Notes: a model not told the origin generated them from the sequence alone. Counted from the stretch's first letter, positions 45,035 through 53,347 are shown. The stretch: DNA of 64,000 nt from Synechococcus sp. CB0101 (GCF_000179235.2 NZ_CP039373.1:2452554-2516553), one strand, 5' to 3'. Numbers and translations: made by a program.

Positions 45035-45268
45035 ATGTCAGAAGAGCAACTCAAAGCCTTCCAGGAAGCGGCCAAGGCTGATGCGGGGCTTCAAGAGAAG
45101 CTGAAGGCGGCTGCAGATGCCGATGCCGTGGTGGCAATTGCCAAAGCTGCGGGTTTTGTTATTTCTTCTGAGGAGCTCCAGAAGGCTCAGGCAGAGGTAT
45201 CAGAGGATGAGCTACAAGGTGTGGCTGGTGGGATCGTTGCCGATCCCTTGTCCATAATCATAGATTAG
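45035..45268 (+). CDS. Nif11/prochlorosin-type leader peptide with Cys-free core
   Basis: 77 aa from ATG 45035 (an ATG at 45002 is in frame but lies outside the conserved leader). The leader MSEEQLKAFQEAAKADAG, VVAIAKAAGFVISSEEL and VSEDELQGVAGG closely follows ProcA-type leaders of marine picocyanobacteria, which direct one broad-specificity lanthionine synthetase. The core after GG is only IVADPLSIIID, with one Ser and no Cys, so no lanthionine can form. No LanM or export gene is in the window. Confidence 0.85.
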   Translation: MSEEQLKAFQEAAKADAGLQEKLKAAADADAVVAIAKAAGFVISSEELQKAQAEVSEDELQGVAGGIVADPLSIIID

Positions 45269-45522
45269 GTTCCTAGGTATTCCTGCTCAGTCTTGCAGTT
45301 CAGTTCATTTATCTCCTCCCAGGCAAATGGTGTTCTTGGCTCACAGAATAAGTCTGCATCTATAAGTTCTTCATCAGAGGCTTCCGCAAGAAAGGCATGG
45401 AACTTCTTGTCCTCATTTCGCTCTTGAATTATCTCCTTGGCGATTGCCTCAATATCGTCGCAGGGCACATCCGCACTAAGATTAAGCATTGTTCGGAAGA
45501 TCTCGCGTTCCAGCTCGTTCAT
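45265..45522 (-). CDS. Hypothetical acidic protein, 85 aa
   Basis: No family recognised. Acidic, helical composition (LEREIFRTMLNLSADVPCDD, IAKEIIQERNEDKKFHAFLA, EASDEELIDADLF). ATG 45522 is directly preceded by GCAGGAG. It faces the Nif11-type gene and shares its last four bases, so the two are convergent. Protein-like composition argues for a real gene, but no relative is recognised by eye. Confidence 0.45.
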   Translation of the reverse strand: MNELEREIFRTMLNLSADVPCDDIEAIAKEIIQERNEDKKFHAFLAEASDEELIDADLFCEPRTPFAWEEINELNCKTEQEYLGT

Positions 45523-45582
45523 CTCCTGCAGCCATTCAGAGGGGAGATTGTTGCCGTGTGGACAGCTGAGCTTGGTTCAATA

Positions 45583-45617
45583 CCCCAATAAAAAACCTGG
45601 CTGACCGCAGCCAGCCA
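45583..45617 (-). terminator. Terminator of the RTX-type gene
   Basis: On the minus strand ACCTGGCTG, an 8-base loop, CAGCCAGGT forms a perfect 9-bp stem followed by TTTTTTATT. It lies about 20 bases after the stop of the large secreted-protein gene. Confidence 0.85.
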
Positions 45618-45639
45618 GGTGAAGCACAAGCGTGCAGCC

Positions 45640-47919
45640 TCAGAGCACGAGGTTGCTGGCGCTGATCAGCGTGTTCCCAAGCAGATTCACGACAAAATCG
45701 GCAAAACCATCACCGGTGGTGTCAGCTTCCAGCACTGAGCGCGTGGCGCGCAGTTCCCCAGCGGTGCCGGAGAAGGCTTGTTTGCCGATGAAGGAGAGCG
45801 TCTGGATGCCCTCGGTGATGGTGTCGCCATCAAAGGAGCTGAATACGAATCGATCCTGCTTGCCGAACTTCACGGTGTCACGCTGGTCGACCGAGGATTC
45901 GGATGCATCGGTGTAGTAGATGCGATCGCGATCCTGGCCGCCGGTGATCCGATCAGCGCCTTCTCCTCCAAAGATGCCGTCATTACCACGGGCCCCTTTG
46001 AGAACGTCGCTAGCAAGATCACCCACCAGCCAATCGTTGCCCTTTTTGCCGTTCAGGGTGTTAGCAAGAACATTGCCAATCAGGCTGTCGCCACGCTTTG
46101 TGCCGGTGAGATTGCGCTCGCCGCTGCCGAGGAACCCAGGGTCGACATAGACGCCGTTGGGGGTGCCATCACCATCCCAGGTGAGATCACCATCGATCAC
46201 AGTGAGTTTGACGCCGTCAATGGTGCCGTCACCATCGTTGTCGATGAAGGCGTAGAGGGGAGTGCCATTTGCATCTAGATACTCCTCAAAGCGATTGGTG
46301 ACGTAGTTGAAGCGCAGATAGGCGTTGCCTGTGCCAGCAGGGAGGCCTGAGGGAAAGCTGATAGTGACTTCTGTGGTGCCACCAGGTGTCATACCAGCAG
46401 CGTTGAAAGAAACCACCCCGGCAAAAGCATTGTTGATGCCCTCGGGCGTGGTGGTGACCACAGCGCCACCGCCGCGTGCAGCGACCTGGATAGAACTACC
46501 GGCGGCAGGAGCTACGAGAGTGACCGCCTGGAGCTGGATGCCGTCTGGCACAACAACGGCGCCGTAATCGGCACCAACTGCGCCGTCATTGATGAGACGC
46601 AAGCCAGCTACTTGCGATTGCGTGGCATCGGCGATTCCATCACGGTTGCCATCCACGGTTGTGCCATCGGCGGCGGTAACGACTTCACGGAGGCCGTCTC
46701 CGTCATCGTCGGCGGGCTGAATATCGACACCAGCGGGCGCTGGGTCGGCAGGGGTAGTATCAACAACAGGGACTGGCGCTGGCACTGGAGATTCACTTTC
46801 TACGGCACGGGAGGTCTCTTCCTCCAATACCGTTTCTTCTTCTTCGCTATCGCTCTCAACACTCAAAAAAGAGGAACCGAGCTGCGAGAGCGGCGACATC
46901 GCAAAGAAAGTGTCTACCGAAGCAGAGAAACCGGGATCAAGATCATCGAACCTGTAGTACATAGCATAGGATCCATCATCTTGATTAATAATCGACGGCG
47001 AGTCAAGGGGATCACGAGACATAGCCCTATCAAGATACCATCCGATACTTTCATGCACCAGGGCATAACCATTAGGGGAAGTAGTATAGAAGTACTCGAA
47101 AAGAGAATCAGTCTCAACCTCTTCAATCGGCGTGCCAACTCCCGGGTAAGACTGGCCGATCAGAACAGCAGTAGCCCGAATGGATCGGTTGTCATCGACA
47201 TACAAGCCGTCGGAATCCAATGAAGAAATAGGAACAAACTCACCTTCAACAATGTTTCCCTTGATCTTATCAGGACTGTCCGTAAAACCAACCCAATCAT
47301 CTCCGACCCCAGTCCAAAACCTTGGATTGGTAAGAGTGTCTTGGGCATCTACATTCTCTATTGTGGTCGTCTCTTTGACATATGAAGAATTTGCACCCAG
47401 TTTGTAGGTTCTAGAGATCTTGACGTCAACCTTACCGTCGCCACTAGCGGCGGTCGAATCCTCCAGCTCAAAGATTCCCGACCAAGTAAACGACCCGGTC
47501 GTGCCATCAAGGCCAGACGTGTCAACGGAAAAAAGCGTATCAGGCTTCCGTCGAGCCACAAAAGTTGCTCCGGATTCATTTGTTGAATTTGACTCAACAT
47601 TTAAATAGGAGCCGTAATACAGATTGCCATTTAGGTTCCAGATATCTGCGCCATCGCCACCTGAGCCAACACCCATGGCAAAGCTGCTAATGCCAATGGT
47701 GCCATTCAACCAAGATGAACCATCCCAGTATTGCGGACCGGACAGACTCCCTGTTTGATCGTTGAGCGCATTTGTGCCCGTGCCAAATCTAAGGTATTCA
47801 TTGCCAAATGCCGGCAAAAAGATATCTTCCGAGGTTGACGGATCGTAAGTGACGATTTCAGAAGAGGGCATGAATTCAATTAATTCAACCCCAAATATAC
47901 AACCGAAAGCAATGTGCAT
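45640..47919 (-). CDS. Large RTX-type calcium-binding secreted protein
   Basis: 759 aa (ATG 47871 would give 743). No N-terminal signal peptide. Residues ~1-370 are a beta-rich domain of unknown type. Then an acidic, Pro-rich linker (SESPVPAPVPVVDTTPADPA), EF-hand/thrombospondin-3-like segments (DDDGDGLREV, DNDGDGTIDG), and a C-terminal RTX block: NTLNGKKGNDWLVGDLASD and GNDGIFGGEGADRITGGQDRD. The end resembles serralysin-type M10 C-terminal domains. Likely exported by a type I system; no exporter nearby. Its own terminator follows. Confidence 0.85.
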   Translation of the reverse strand: MHIAFGCIFGVELIEFMPSSEIVTYDPSTSEDIFLPAFGNEYLRFGTGTNALNDQTGSLSGPQYWDGSSWLNGTIGISSFAMGVGSGGDGADIWNLNGNLYYGSYLNVESNSTNESGATFVARRKPDTLFSVDTSGLDGTTGSFTWSGIFELEDSTAASGDGKVDVKISRTYKLGANSSYVKETTTIENVDAQDTLTNPRFWTGVGDDWVGFTDSPDKIKGNIVEGEFVPISSLDSDGLYVDDNRSIRATAVLIGQSYPGVGTPIEEVETDSLFEYFYTTSPNGYALVHESIGWYLDRAMSRDPLDSPSIINQDDGSYAMYYRFDDLDPGFSASVDTFFAMSPLSQLGSSFLSVESDSEEEETVLEEETSRAVESESPVPAPVPVVDTTPADPAPAGVDIQPADDDGDGLREVVTAADGTTVDGNRDGIADATQSQVAGLRLINDGAVGADYGAVVVPDGIQLQAVTLVAPAAGSSIQVAARGGGAVVTTTPEGINNAFAGVVSFNAAGMTPGGTTEVTISFPSGLPAGTGNAYLRFNYVTNRFEEYLDANGTPLYAFIDNDGDGTIDGVKLTVIDGDLTWDGDGTPNGVYVDPGFLGSGERNLTGTKRGDSLIGNVLANTLNGKKGNDWLVGDLASDVLKGARGNDGIFGGEGADRITGGQDRDRIYYTDASESSVDQRDTVKFGKQDRFVFSSFDGDTITEGIQTLSFIGKQAFSGTAGELRATRSVLEADTTGDGFADFVVNLLGNTLISASNLVL

Positions 47920-47958
47920 GCAAGGCCCAACTGCGAATCAGTTATACGCTGTAATTTA

Positions 47959-48039
47959 ACTGGTTTTTCTGGACAGGCCCCATCGTTAACCTCTGAGGCG
48001 GGGTACCGCCCCTGATGGGGGCTGTCCAGAAAAACCAGT
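47959..48039. mobile_element. 81-bp MITE derived from the local IS3 element
   Basis: Near-perfect palindrome: 26-bp arms at 47959-47984 and 48014-48039 with one mismatch, ending in ACTGGTTTTTCTGGACAG and its complement. The reverse strand, from CAGGGGC through GAGGTTAACGATGGGG to CTGTCCAGAAAAACCAG, matches the upstream end of the IS3 remnant near 41885-41931 plus 44389-44398. So it looks like an IS deleted down to its ends. It sits 40 bases upstream of the RTX gene start. Confidence 0.75.
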
Positions 48040-48122
48040 CCACCTCAGAGGGGATGAAGGTGAGAGGTAATGGGTTCGGGATATACCTTCAATTGTTTCG
48101 TCAGCAAGCGATCTCTAATTGA

Positions 48123-48893
48123 TTAGAACTCCCACCCAAGATCCCTCCCAGCACAAAGCTGGTTGGTCAGTTCACTGAGCCGCTGAGCATCAATCAACTC
48201 TGTTACTCGATGATCACCTTCCCATTGAGGGCGGATATCCAGAAGTTGGTCAACAACACTCTGAAGTGTCAGTGCGAGATCGTGTGCTTGCATTGAAATG
48301 GGGAATGATGGGTTAGCTTGTCTATCTGATGAATCTGTAGTCGAACTTGGCTTGCCGTTTGGTTTCCAGTCCGAGTTGCTATTCCAGCTCGTCTTTGGAT
48401 CGTATTGGTGCTGCTTAAGGAGTTGCCTCAGTTGCTGCAGGGTGATGGTGCCAGTTGCTCGGTGAAGGGAGAAGACCTCCTTCTGGCCAGGAAAAGTAAG
48501 CCGCCCAAACAAGTATGCCTTCTCAACTTCAAGAGCACGAATTATCTCTCTTTCACCTTGACTGTAGAAGGAATCACTGGATATAGCTCGTGTCTTAATT
48601 CTGATAGCACCTTTAAGCTGCGTAATACGTGAGCTAGAGACACCATTGGAACGCAGCCATTCAATGAAGTTCTTCTCAAAGAGATCAAGATTAAAATCCT
48701 TGGGAGCCGATGCAATCGCGGTTAATACAGCAGCCAAATCGGCAGCATGGTCATTGAATAATCTGCGTTGAGCTTGAACGAAAGAGCCAACACCGCGACG
48801 ATGATGTTCTGGGATCGTTTACTGCAGATAATCAAGAGCCTTCTCAGACAGTCCGCTACTGAGAGCCTCAATAGACAGTAGATCAATGGTCAT
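48123..48893 (-). pseudogene. Unknown island gene interrupted by an in-frame TAA
   Basis: ATG 48893 gives 24 codons ending SSGLSEKALDYLQ, then TAA at 48821-48819, then the same frame continues with TIPEHHRRGVGSFVQAQ-RRLFNDHAADLA to a stop at 48123-48125. Total about 256 codons. The downstream part is protein-like (NFIEWLRSNGVSSSRITQLK; SQGEREIIRALEVEKAYLFG) and could restart at TTG 48737. One C to T change (CAA to TAA) explains the stop. Family unknown. A perfect palindrome precedes the start codon. Confidence 0.6.
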
Positions 48894-48896
48894 AGG

Positions 48897-48912
48897 TTTT
48901 AGTCGACTAAAA
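48897..48912. promoter_or_regulatory. 16-bp perfect palindrome upstream of a start codon
   Basis: TTTTAGTCGACTAAAA lies three bases before ATG 48893 of the interrupted minus-strand gene, where a ribosome binding site would be. Its symmetry and position suggest an operator for a dimeric repressor. No second copy was noticed nearby. Confidence 0.5.
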
Positions 48913-49567
48913 ATTCGTGCTTGGAGGTGAAGAGGTAATCAGCAGAAGCCATCCCTTCCTGGCTCTGCTTCTTGGAGATCTTTTGGAAGCTCCAATCATG
49001 GAGTGCAATGATGATCTATAACTACACAGCCAAGGCTGTATAAGTATTTCAACTGGATGGTGCAAAGAGAAACTCCCGTAGGCTCCGCCTGTAGCTCAGC
49101 TCATTTGAAACGCAAAACTCCAACGTGAACCGTGTCTGGATGACACCGGAAGAGTCGAAGAACTGCTGTCACCATCACTGGATGACTGTCTCAAATGAAC
49201 TGGCTACAGTCGGTAGATTCTCTTTGAACCATCCAAGTCGTTTAAACATGCCCGTCGTAACGCAGTCATGCGTCATCAGAACGGGCTTCAACTTGGAGAG
49301 GGTCCCATCGCCACCTCACTCCAGGTGTCGCGGGCAGGAGTTGTTTTGACTGCTGCTGAAGGTGCCTGAATCCTCCAGTGTCGGGGTAGAACCAGACCGC
49401 AGAACGAGCTACTACCTTTGAGGGCAATCACAGTTCTGCCTTTCTTTAACGTCGGTTCCACCCGACGGAGGGATTGAAGTTTATGGTTTCCTCCCTCGGT
49501 AGGGACTACTCACCCCGTAATGCTATCTAGAGCCTTGAGTCTGCACGCAAATGTGGTAGGCGACCAA
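48913..49567. other. Island stretch without a recognised gene
   Basis: About 650 bases. A 74-codon plus-strand frame (49125-49349) has odd composition and no recognisable start signal. An imperfect hairpin around GAGGGA (about 49463-49468) and TCCCTC (about 49492-49497) is followed by AT-poor sequence. A segment near 49090 (GCCTGTAGCTCAG) looks like a tRNA 5' end but cannot be folded as one. May be decayed DNA. Confidence 0.5.
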
Positions 49568-50341
49568 TCAGACGCTCCAATGGATCTGTTTTTTCTGCCA
49601 AGTCCGATATTCATCGCTATCTTCCAGACCCTCAAGCCTCAACCTCTCTAATTGTCGCGCAATATATCTTCTGTGCAGTTCATCATATTCATCCAGCTCG
49701 GCCTCATCCCAGTACTCCATTGGTATCCCGTTCACATGTCCAAAATGACCATTCCCTAAATCGAAGAAACGTCTCCGACCATCAGATTGTTCTTTTGATT
49801 GTGAGGCGCGCCACTCTTGCTGTTCCTGAGCATATGAGAGGCGATAGATGCGCTGACGCTCGAGTTGCTCTGGGGTCAGAGGCTTATAGCTCAGAATAAT
49901 TGCCTGAACAATTCTAGCCTTAGACAACTTTGAGGCTGTCTTATGACATTCGAGCTTCTTCCAGGCGGTACTCGTGATGTCATAACTGATCTGCCTGTCG
50001 CCCTTGGAACCTTTGGATCGGACAGAAAGCTCTTTGGGATGGATCAATTCATCGGGCCAATAATATCTATCAAGCGGTGAATCGCTTCCTGAGAAGCAAG
50101 CATATCCAGGAAGGCTCTTCAGAATAATTCTGGTAAGCATCTCCCAATTGCAGATACCTGCAACAGATGCAAGCTCGCACAAGCGTTGATAGGCCTCTTC
50201 AGATACCCAGACCTTGAGGCGACGACGAGTGACTCTTACTCCGTCTGCAGCACCCTCTTTCTTAACCAGCCTAAAGTCTCTACTTGAGTCCTTCTTCCGC
50301 TTTCGATATTGCCGTTGGTGCTTGGTGAGCTTCTTGGGCAT
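49568..50341 (-). CDS. Unknown protein with two ribbon-helix-helix-like segments
   Basis: 257 aa. Very basic N-terminus (MPKKLTKHQRQYRKRKKDSS). Two segments share a strand-helix-helix plan: RLKVWVSEEAYQRLCELASV with EMLTRIILKSL, and RQISYDITSTAWKKLECHKT with ARIVQAIILSY. This suggests tandem RHH DNA-binding units in one chain. The C-terminal third is helical and charged (ELDEYDELHRRYIARQLERL). Could regulate the island or act in transfer; no relaxase is present. ATG 50341 has no clear ribosome binding site. Confidence 0.65.
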   Translation of the reverse strand: MPKKLTKHQRQYRKRKKDSSRDFRLVKKEGAADGVRVTRRRLKVWVSEEAYQRLCELASVAGICNWEMLTRIILKSLPGYACFSGSDSPLDRYYWPDELIHPKELSVRSKGSKGDRQISYDITSTAWKKLECHKTASKLSKARIVQAIILSYKPLTPEQLERQRIYRLSYAQEQQEWRASQSKEQSDGRRRFFDLGNGHFGHVNGIPMEYWDEAELDEYDELHRRYIARQLERLRLEGLEDSDEYRTWQKKQIHWSV

Positions 50342-50433
50342 TGGTCAACTGCACGTAAGAGACAGAGGCCTACAAGGCTCTACGAAAGGATTCATTTCTT
50401 CCCGGAGCAACCTCTTCATGAAATGAACCAGAA

Positions 50434-50448
50434 GGGCCTCGCAGGCCC
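50434..50448. terminator. Short GC hairpin before IS5
   Basis: GGGCCT, loop CGC, AGGCCC followed by further C residues. No T-run; structure only. Lies upstream of the start of the minus-strand RHH-like gene and 50 bases before the IS5 element. Confidence 0.25.
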
Positions 50449-50500
50449 CCCCATGAGTCTCTGGTGGCATTCCCGGCAAGTCACGCCATCATAGATTTAA

Positions 50501-51718
50501 GGAGACTCTGGGAAACCCAGGCCTGCCGCGAGACAATGGAGCCGTGATCGCAGGCCAGGACTGAGGTGATGGGCGCCAAGCAGCTCGGCTTCTCGGATTA
50601 CGAGCTGACCACCGCCAAGAAGCAGACCAAGCGTGAGAAGTTCCTCGCTGAGATGGAGGAGGTCGTGCCCTGGGCGGCGTTGATCGCCTTGATCGAACCG
50701 CATTACCCCAAAGCGAGCAAGAAAGGTGGCCGGCCTCCATATCCATTGGCCACCATGCTCAGGATTCACCTGCTGCAGCAGTGGTATTCGCTCAGCGATC
50801 CAGCCATGGAGGAGGCCCTGATTGAGGTGCCCACCATGCGCCGGTTTGCCGGCATCGCCTTGATCAGCGATCGGATCCCGGATGAGACCACGATCCTGAC
50901 CTTCCGCCATCTGCTGGAGAAGCACGATCTGGGCGAGCAGATCTTTGAGACCGTCAAGGCTCACCTGAGCGAACGTGGGATGACGATGCGGCAGGGCACG
51001 ATCGTGGACGCCACCTTGATCGCCGCGCCCAGTTCCACCAAAAACAAAGAAGGGAAGCGGGATCCAGAAATGCACCAGACCAAGAAAGGTAACCAGTGGT
51101 ATTTCGGCATGAAAATCCACGCCGGTGTGGACAAGGACTCCGGCCTGATCCACTCGGTCGTGGTGACCGCAGCCAACGTGCATGACATCACCCCGGCAGC
51201 TGAGCTGCTGCATGGTGATGAGCAGGTCGTTTACGCCGATGCTGGCTACCAAGGCATCGCCAAAAGGCCTGAGATGGCAGGCAAGACAACGGAATTCAGG
51301 GTTGCGATGCGACCCGGCAAACGCAGGGCTCTACCAGATACACCAGATGGAAGGCTGCAGGATCTGATCGAAACGGCCAAGGCCCACATCCGCTCCAAGG
51401 TTGAGCATCCCTTCCGCGTGATCAAACAGCAGTTTGGCTTTCAGAAGACCCGGCTGCGCGGCCTGGCCAAGAACCGCTGCAAGATCCAGGTCTTGGCAGC
51501 GCTGTCGAATCTGTTTCAGGCCCGACGGCAATTGCTCGCAACAGCCTGACCAGGGGATTGGCATGGCTAAACCCCGCGATTCAGCCTCAAAAATCAGCCC
51601 AAAGTGGCTGAACAGGAGAACAAAACCACTCAGAAAGTGGCATCAGAAGTATTCCACAGGTAAAGGCACACTTGCCTCCTTGCTGCTGCCGCTCAACCCC
51701 CGTTTGTCCAGAGTCTCC
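50501..51718 (+). mobile_element. Complete IS5-family insertion sequence
   Basis: 1218 bp with terminal inverted repeats GGAGACTCTGG (50501) and CCAGAGTCTCC (ending 51718). Flanked by TTAA on both sides (50497-50500 and 51719-51722), the 4-bp YTAR target duplication of IS5. One intact transposase gene. GC-rich like the host rather than the island, so probably recently arrived from the host genome. Confidence 0.95.
50566..51549 (+). CDS. IS5-family transposase
   Basis: 327 aa. DDE domain: first Asp in GTIVDATLIAAPSSTKN, second in VVYADAGYQG, Glu in HIRSKVEHPFRVIKQQFGF. N-terminal helical part with GGRPPYPLATMLRIHLLQQWY. ATG 50569 directly follows the listed start codon (GTG 50566) and is equally possible. 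Intact, inside the complete IS copy. Confidence 0.95.
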   Translation: MMGAKQLGFSDYELTTAKKQTKREKFLAEMEEVVPWAALIALIEPHYPKASKKGGRPPYPLATMLRIHLLQQWYSLSDPAMEEALIEVPTMRRFAGIALISDRIPDETTILTFRHLLEKHDLGEQIFETVKAHLSERGMTMRQGTIVDATLIAAPSSTKNKEGKRDPEMHQTKKGNQWYFGMKIHAGVDKDSGLIHSVVVTAANVHDITPAAELLHGDEQVVYADAGYQGIAKRPEMAGKTTEFRVAMRPGKRRALPDTPDGRLQDLIETAKAHIRSKVEHPFRVIKQQFGFQKTRLRGLAKNRCKIQVLAALSNLFQARRQLLATA

Positions 51719-51722
51719 TTAA

Positions 51723-52041
51723 CAGCCAGATCAGCATAGATCATTTTTAATAAGCTCGACTTCAGTAATTCAATAAAAGAAAATGTGAATATAGCCATTT
51801 TCCGCGGCAAAGCTAGACTGAAATTAGCGCAACCAGAAATAATAAAGCAATATCGACCTATGTGGTTACGACAAAAACCTATCAGAACCAAGGGTACCAA
51901 AAAGAGAGGCACTGACCTGCTTTCTTGCCAGCATGGATGTATCGATACAGACCCGGTATGATTTACCTGGATGCCTCTGTTACTCTGCGATAAACTCACA
52001 TTCTTCGGCCTTGACTGAAGAAGGGGGCAAGCCACCAGCCT
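51723..52041. other. AT-rich gap between IS5 and the recombinase gene
   Basis: About 320 bases with no credible gene; the minus-strand open frame here runs on into the IS and has random composition. TTCTTC and GAAGAA around 51999-52020 could form a weak hairpin behind the recombinase gene. Confidence 0.5.
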
Positions 52042-53289
52042 TTACTGTACAGAGTGAATCATCTGCACATACTTAGACCAGTCTTTACCCCCATATGTGC
52101 TGTTAGTGGTCAAGGCAGCATGACCCATTAGGCGCTCAATATTGACTTGATTGAAATCCAGAGAGCGAAGTTGAGTTGCGAACCTATCGCGAAAGTCCTT
52201 TGGCCTTAACCCAGTGACTTTTTTGCACGGCCTGGCAAGGTTGTGTCCCCATCGTATGATCTCTACACCATCAAGTATATGAACGGTTTTCAAAGCTGGC
52301 CACAAATAGCCTTTTGCTCCGCGAAACCGGTTCAGAACTTCCACAAGCTTTGGATGAATCGGAATATCACGAACCGAGTTGGCCGTCTTCAGGCTCCGAT
52401 CTTCGTGCCATTCAACAGAGATGTAATCATCATGAATATCCTCACCCCTCAAGGCCGCAGCCTCAGCAAGACGGCAGCCTGTGTAGTAGAGAATCTTAAA
52501 GACAGGGACATACACCGAGCCAGTCCACTCATCAATGGGCATGGCTTCAAAGGTCTGATTTTGCTTCCGCTTTGCAGCTCTTAGTGCTTTATCCCTTGTG
52601 CTCTCTTCGATGGAGGAGGCAAGTCCTTTGAAAATATGCAGCGGCTTGTCTTTCTTGTTCTTCTCGACCAGCGTGGTCCAAAGACCTGATAGGTACGCCA
52701 ACTGGACTTTTGCAGTATTCCGACTGACTTTTGCGATGAGATGATCTTTGTAGTCAACCGCATCTTGCTCCGAACACGTCAGCGGTGACGCCTTCTGCGT
52801 GAAGTCCATAAACGCCGAAAGTGCCTTCTTCCATCCTTCATAGGTACGAGGTGCTGGTTGTTTATCGCGCCGTCGTGCATCGAGGAGGTCTTCGGAAGTA
52901 AAAAGCTTTTGGGGTTGAGCTTTGCCAAGCAGCAGGTCACTCCCTCTGTTGACCTGTTCTGACGAAAAAAGATCAACACCTTCTAGCCCAAGCATCTGCA
53001 AGGCGACGACTGTGTCTTGAGGGTCGCCCCATTCCGCAGTCAGTTCAGGCAACGCTTCGATCAGCTCATCTGTGGACAAGCGGCTGTGTCCCCTAGCTGT
53101 GCGGATCAACTCATCGGTACGCGCCACGAACCCTGGTATGCGCGCCCTTGCCTCGTTGAGCGTTGCCCCGCCCGGCTCCTTGAACTTGGCCTTTCCCAAC
53201 ACCTCGCGCAGGTCTAAGGGCACCGCACGCTGCAGCCCGAAGCCCTGACGACGCTTGTAGATGTAGCTGGGGAGCTTGCGGTAGACCAC
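52042..53289 (-). CDS. Island tyrosine recombinase (integrase)
   Basis: About 415 aa from GTG 53289; GTG 53322 would add 11 hydrophobic residues. N-terminal arm-binding-like YIYKRRQGFGLQRAVPLDL, a SAM-like core-binding part (FMDFTQKASPLTCSEQDAVD), then the catalytic domain: Arg in YYTGCRLAEAAALRG, box II RPKDFRDRFATQL (KxxR in place of HxxR), MGHAAL His, and nucleophile Tyr in TTNSTYGGKDW. Reads away from the right attachment core, the usual position for an integrase. Confidence 0.93.
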   Translation of the reverse strand: MVYRKLPSYIYKRRQGFGLQRAVPLDLREVLGKAKFKEPGGATLNEARARIPGFVARTDELIRTARGHSRLSTDELIEALPELTAEWGDPQDTVVALQMLGLEGVDLFSSEQVNRGSDLLLGKAQPQKLFTSEDLLDARRRDKQPAPRTYEGWKKALSAFMDFTQKASPLTCSEQDAVDYKDHLIAKVSRNTAKVQLAYLSGLWTTLVEKNKKDKPLHIFKGLASSIEESTRDKALRAAKRKQNQTFEAMPIDEWTGSVYVPVFKILYYTGCRLAEAAALRGEDIHDDYISVEWHEDRSLKTANSVRDIPIHPKLVEVLNRFRGAKGYLWPALKTVHILDGVEIIRWGHNLARPCKKVTGLRPKDFRDRFATQLRSLDFNQVNIERLMGHAALTTNSTYGGKDWSKYVQMIHSVQ

Positions 53290-53313
53290 GATGGAGAGCA
53301 GCCCTACTATGGC

Positions 53314-53347
53314 TAGACCCACAGGCTAGACCCACACCTTGACCCAC
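53314..53347. repeat. Right triplet of TAGACCCACA repeats (candidate arm sites)
   Basis: TAGACCCACA at 53314-53323 and 53327-53336, and TGACCCAC at 53340-53347. The GACCCAC starts are spaced 13 and 12 bases. Same orientation and plan as 40311-40345. It overlaps the region between the recombinase start and the aminotransferase TTG. Confidence 0.75.

Noticed and set aside
49090-49160. tRNA-like start GCCTGTAGCTCAG
   Set aside because: No D-loop GG, no anticodon stem and no T-arm can be placed.
49125-49349. 74-codon plus-strand frame in the island
   Set aside because: No clear start signal, unusual Cys/His-rich composition and no similarity recognised.
49455-49505. Imperfect hairpin as an IS200/IS605 end or structured RNA
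   Set aside because: Stem has several mismatches and no transposase or T-run is linked to it.
51643-52035. 130-codon minus-strand frame crossing the IS5 right end
   Set aside because: Crosses the IS boundary, so it arose by insertion; random composition.
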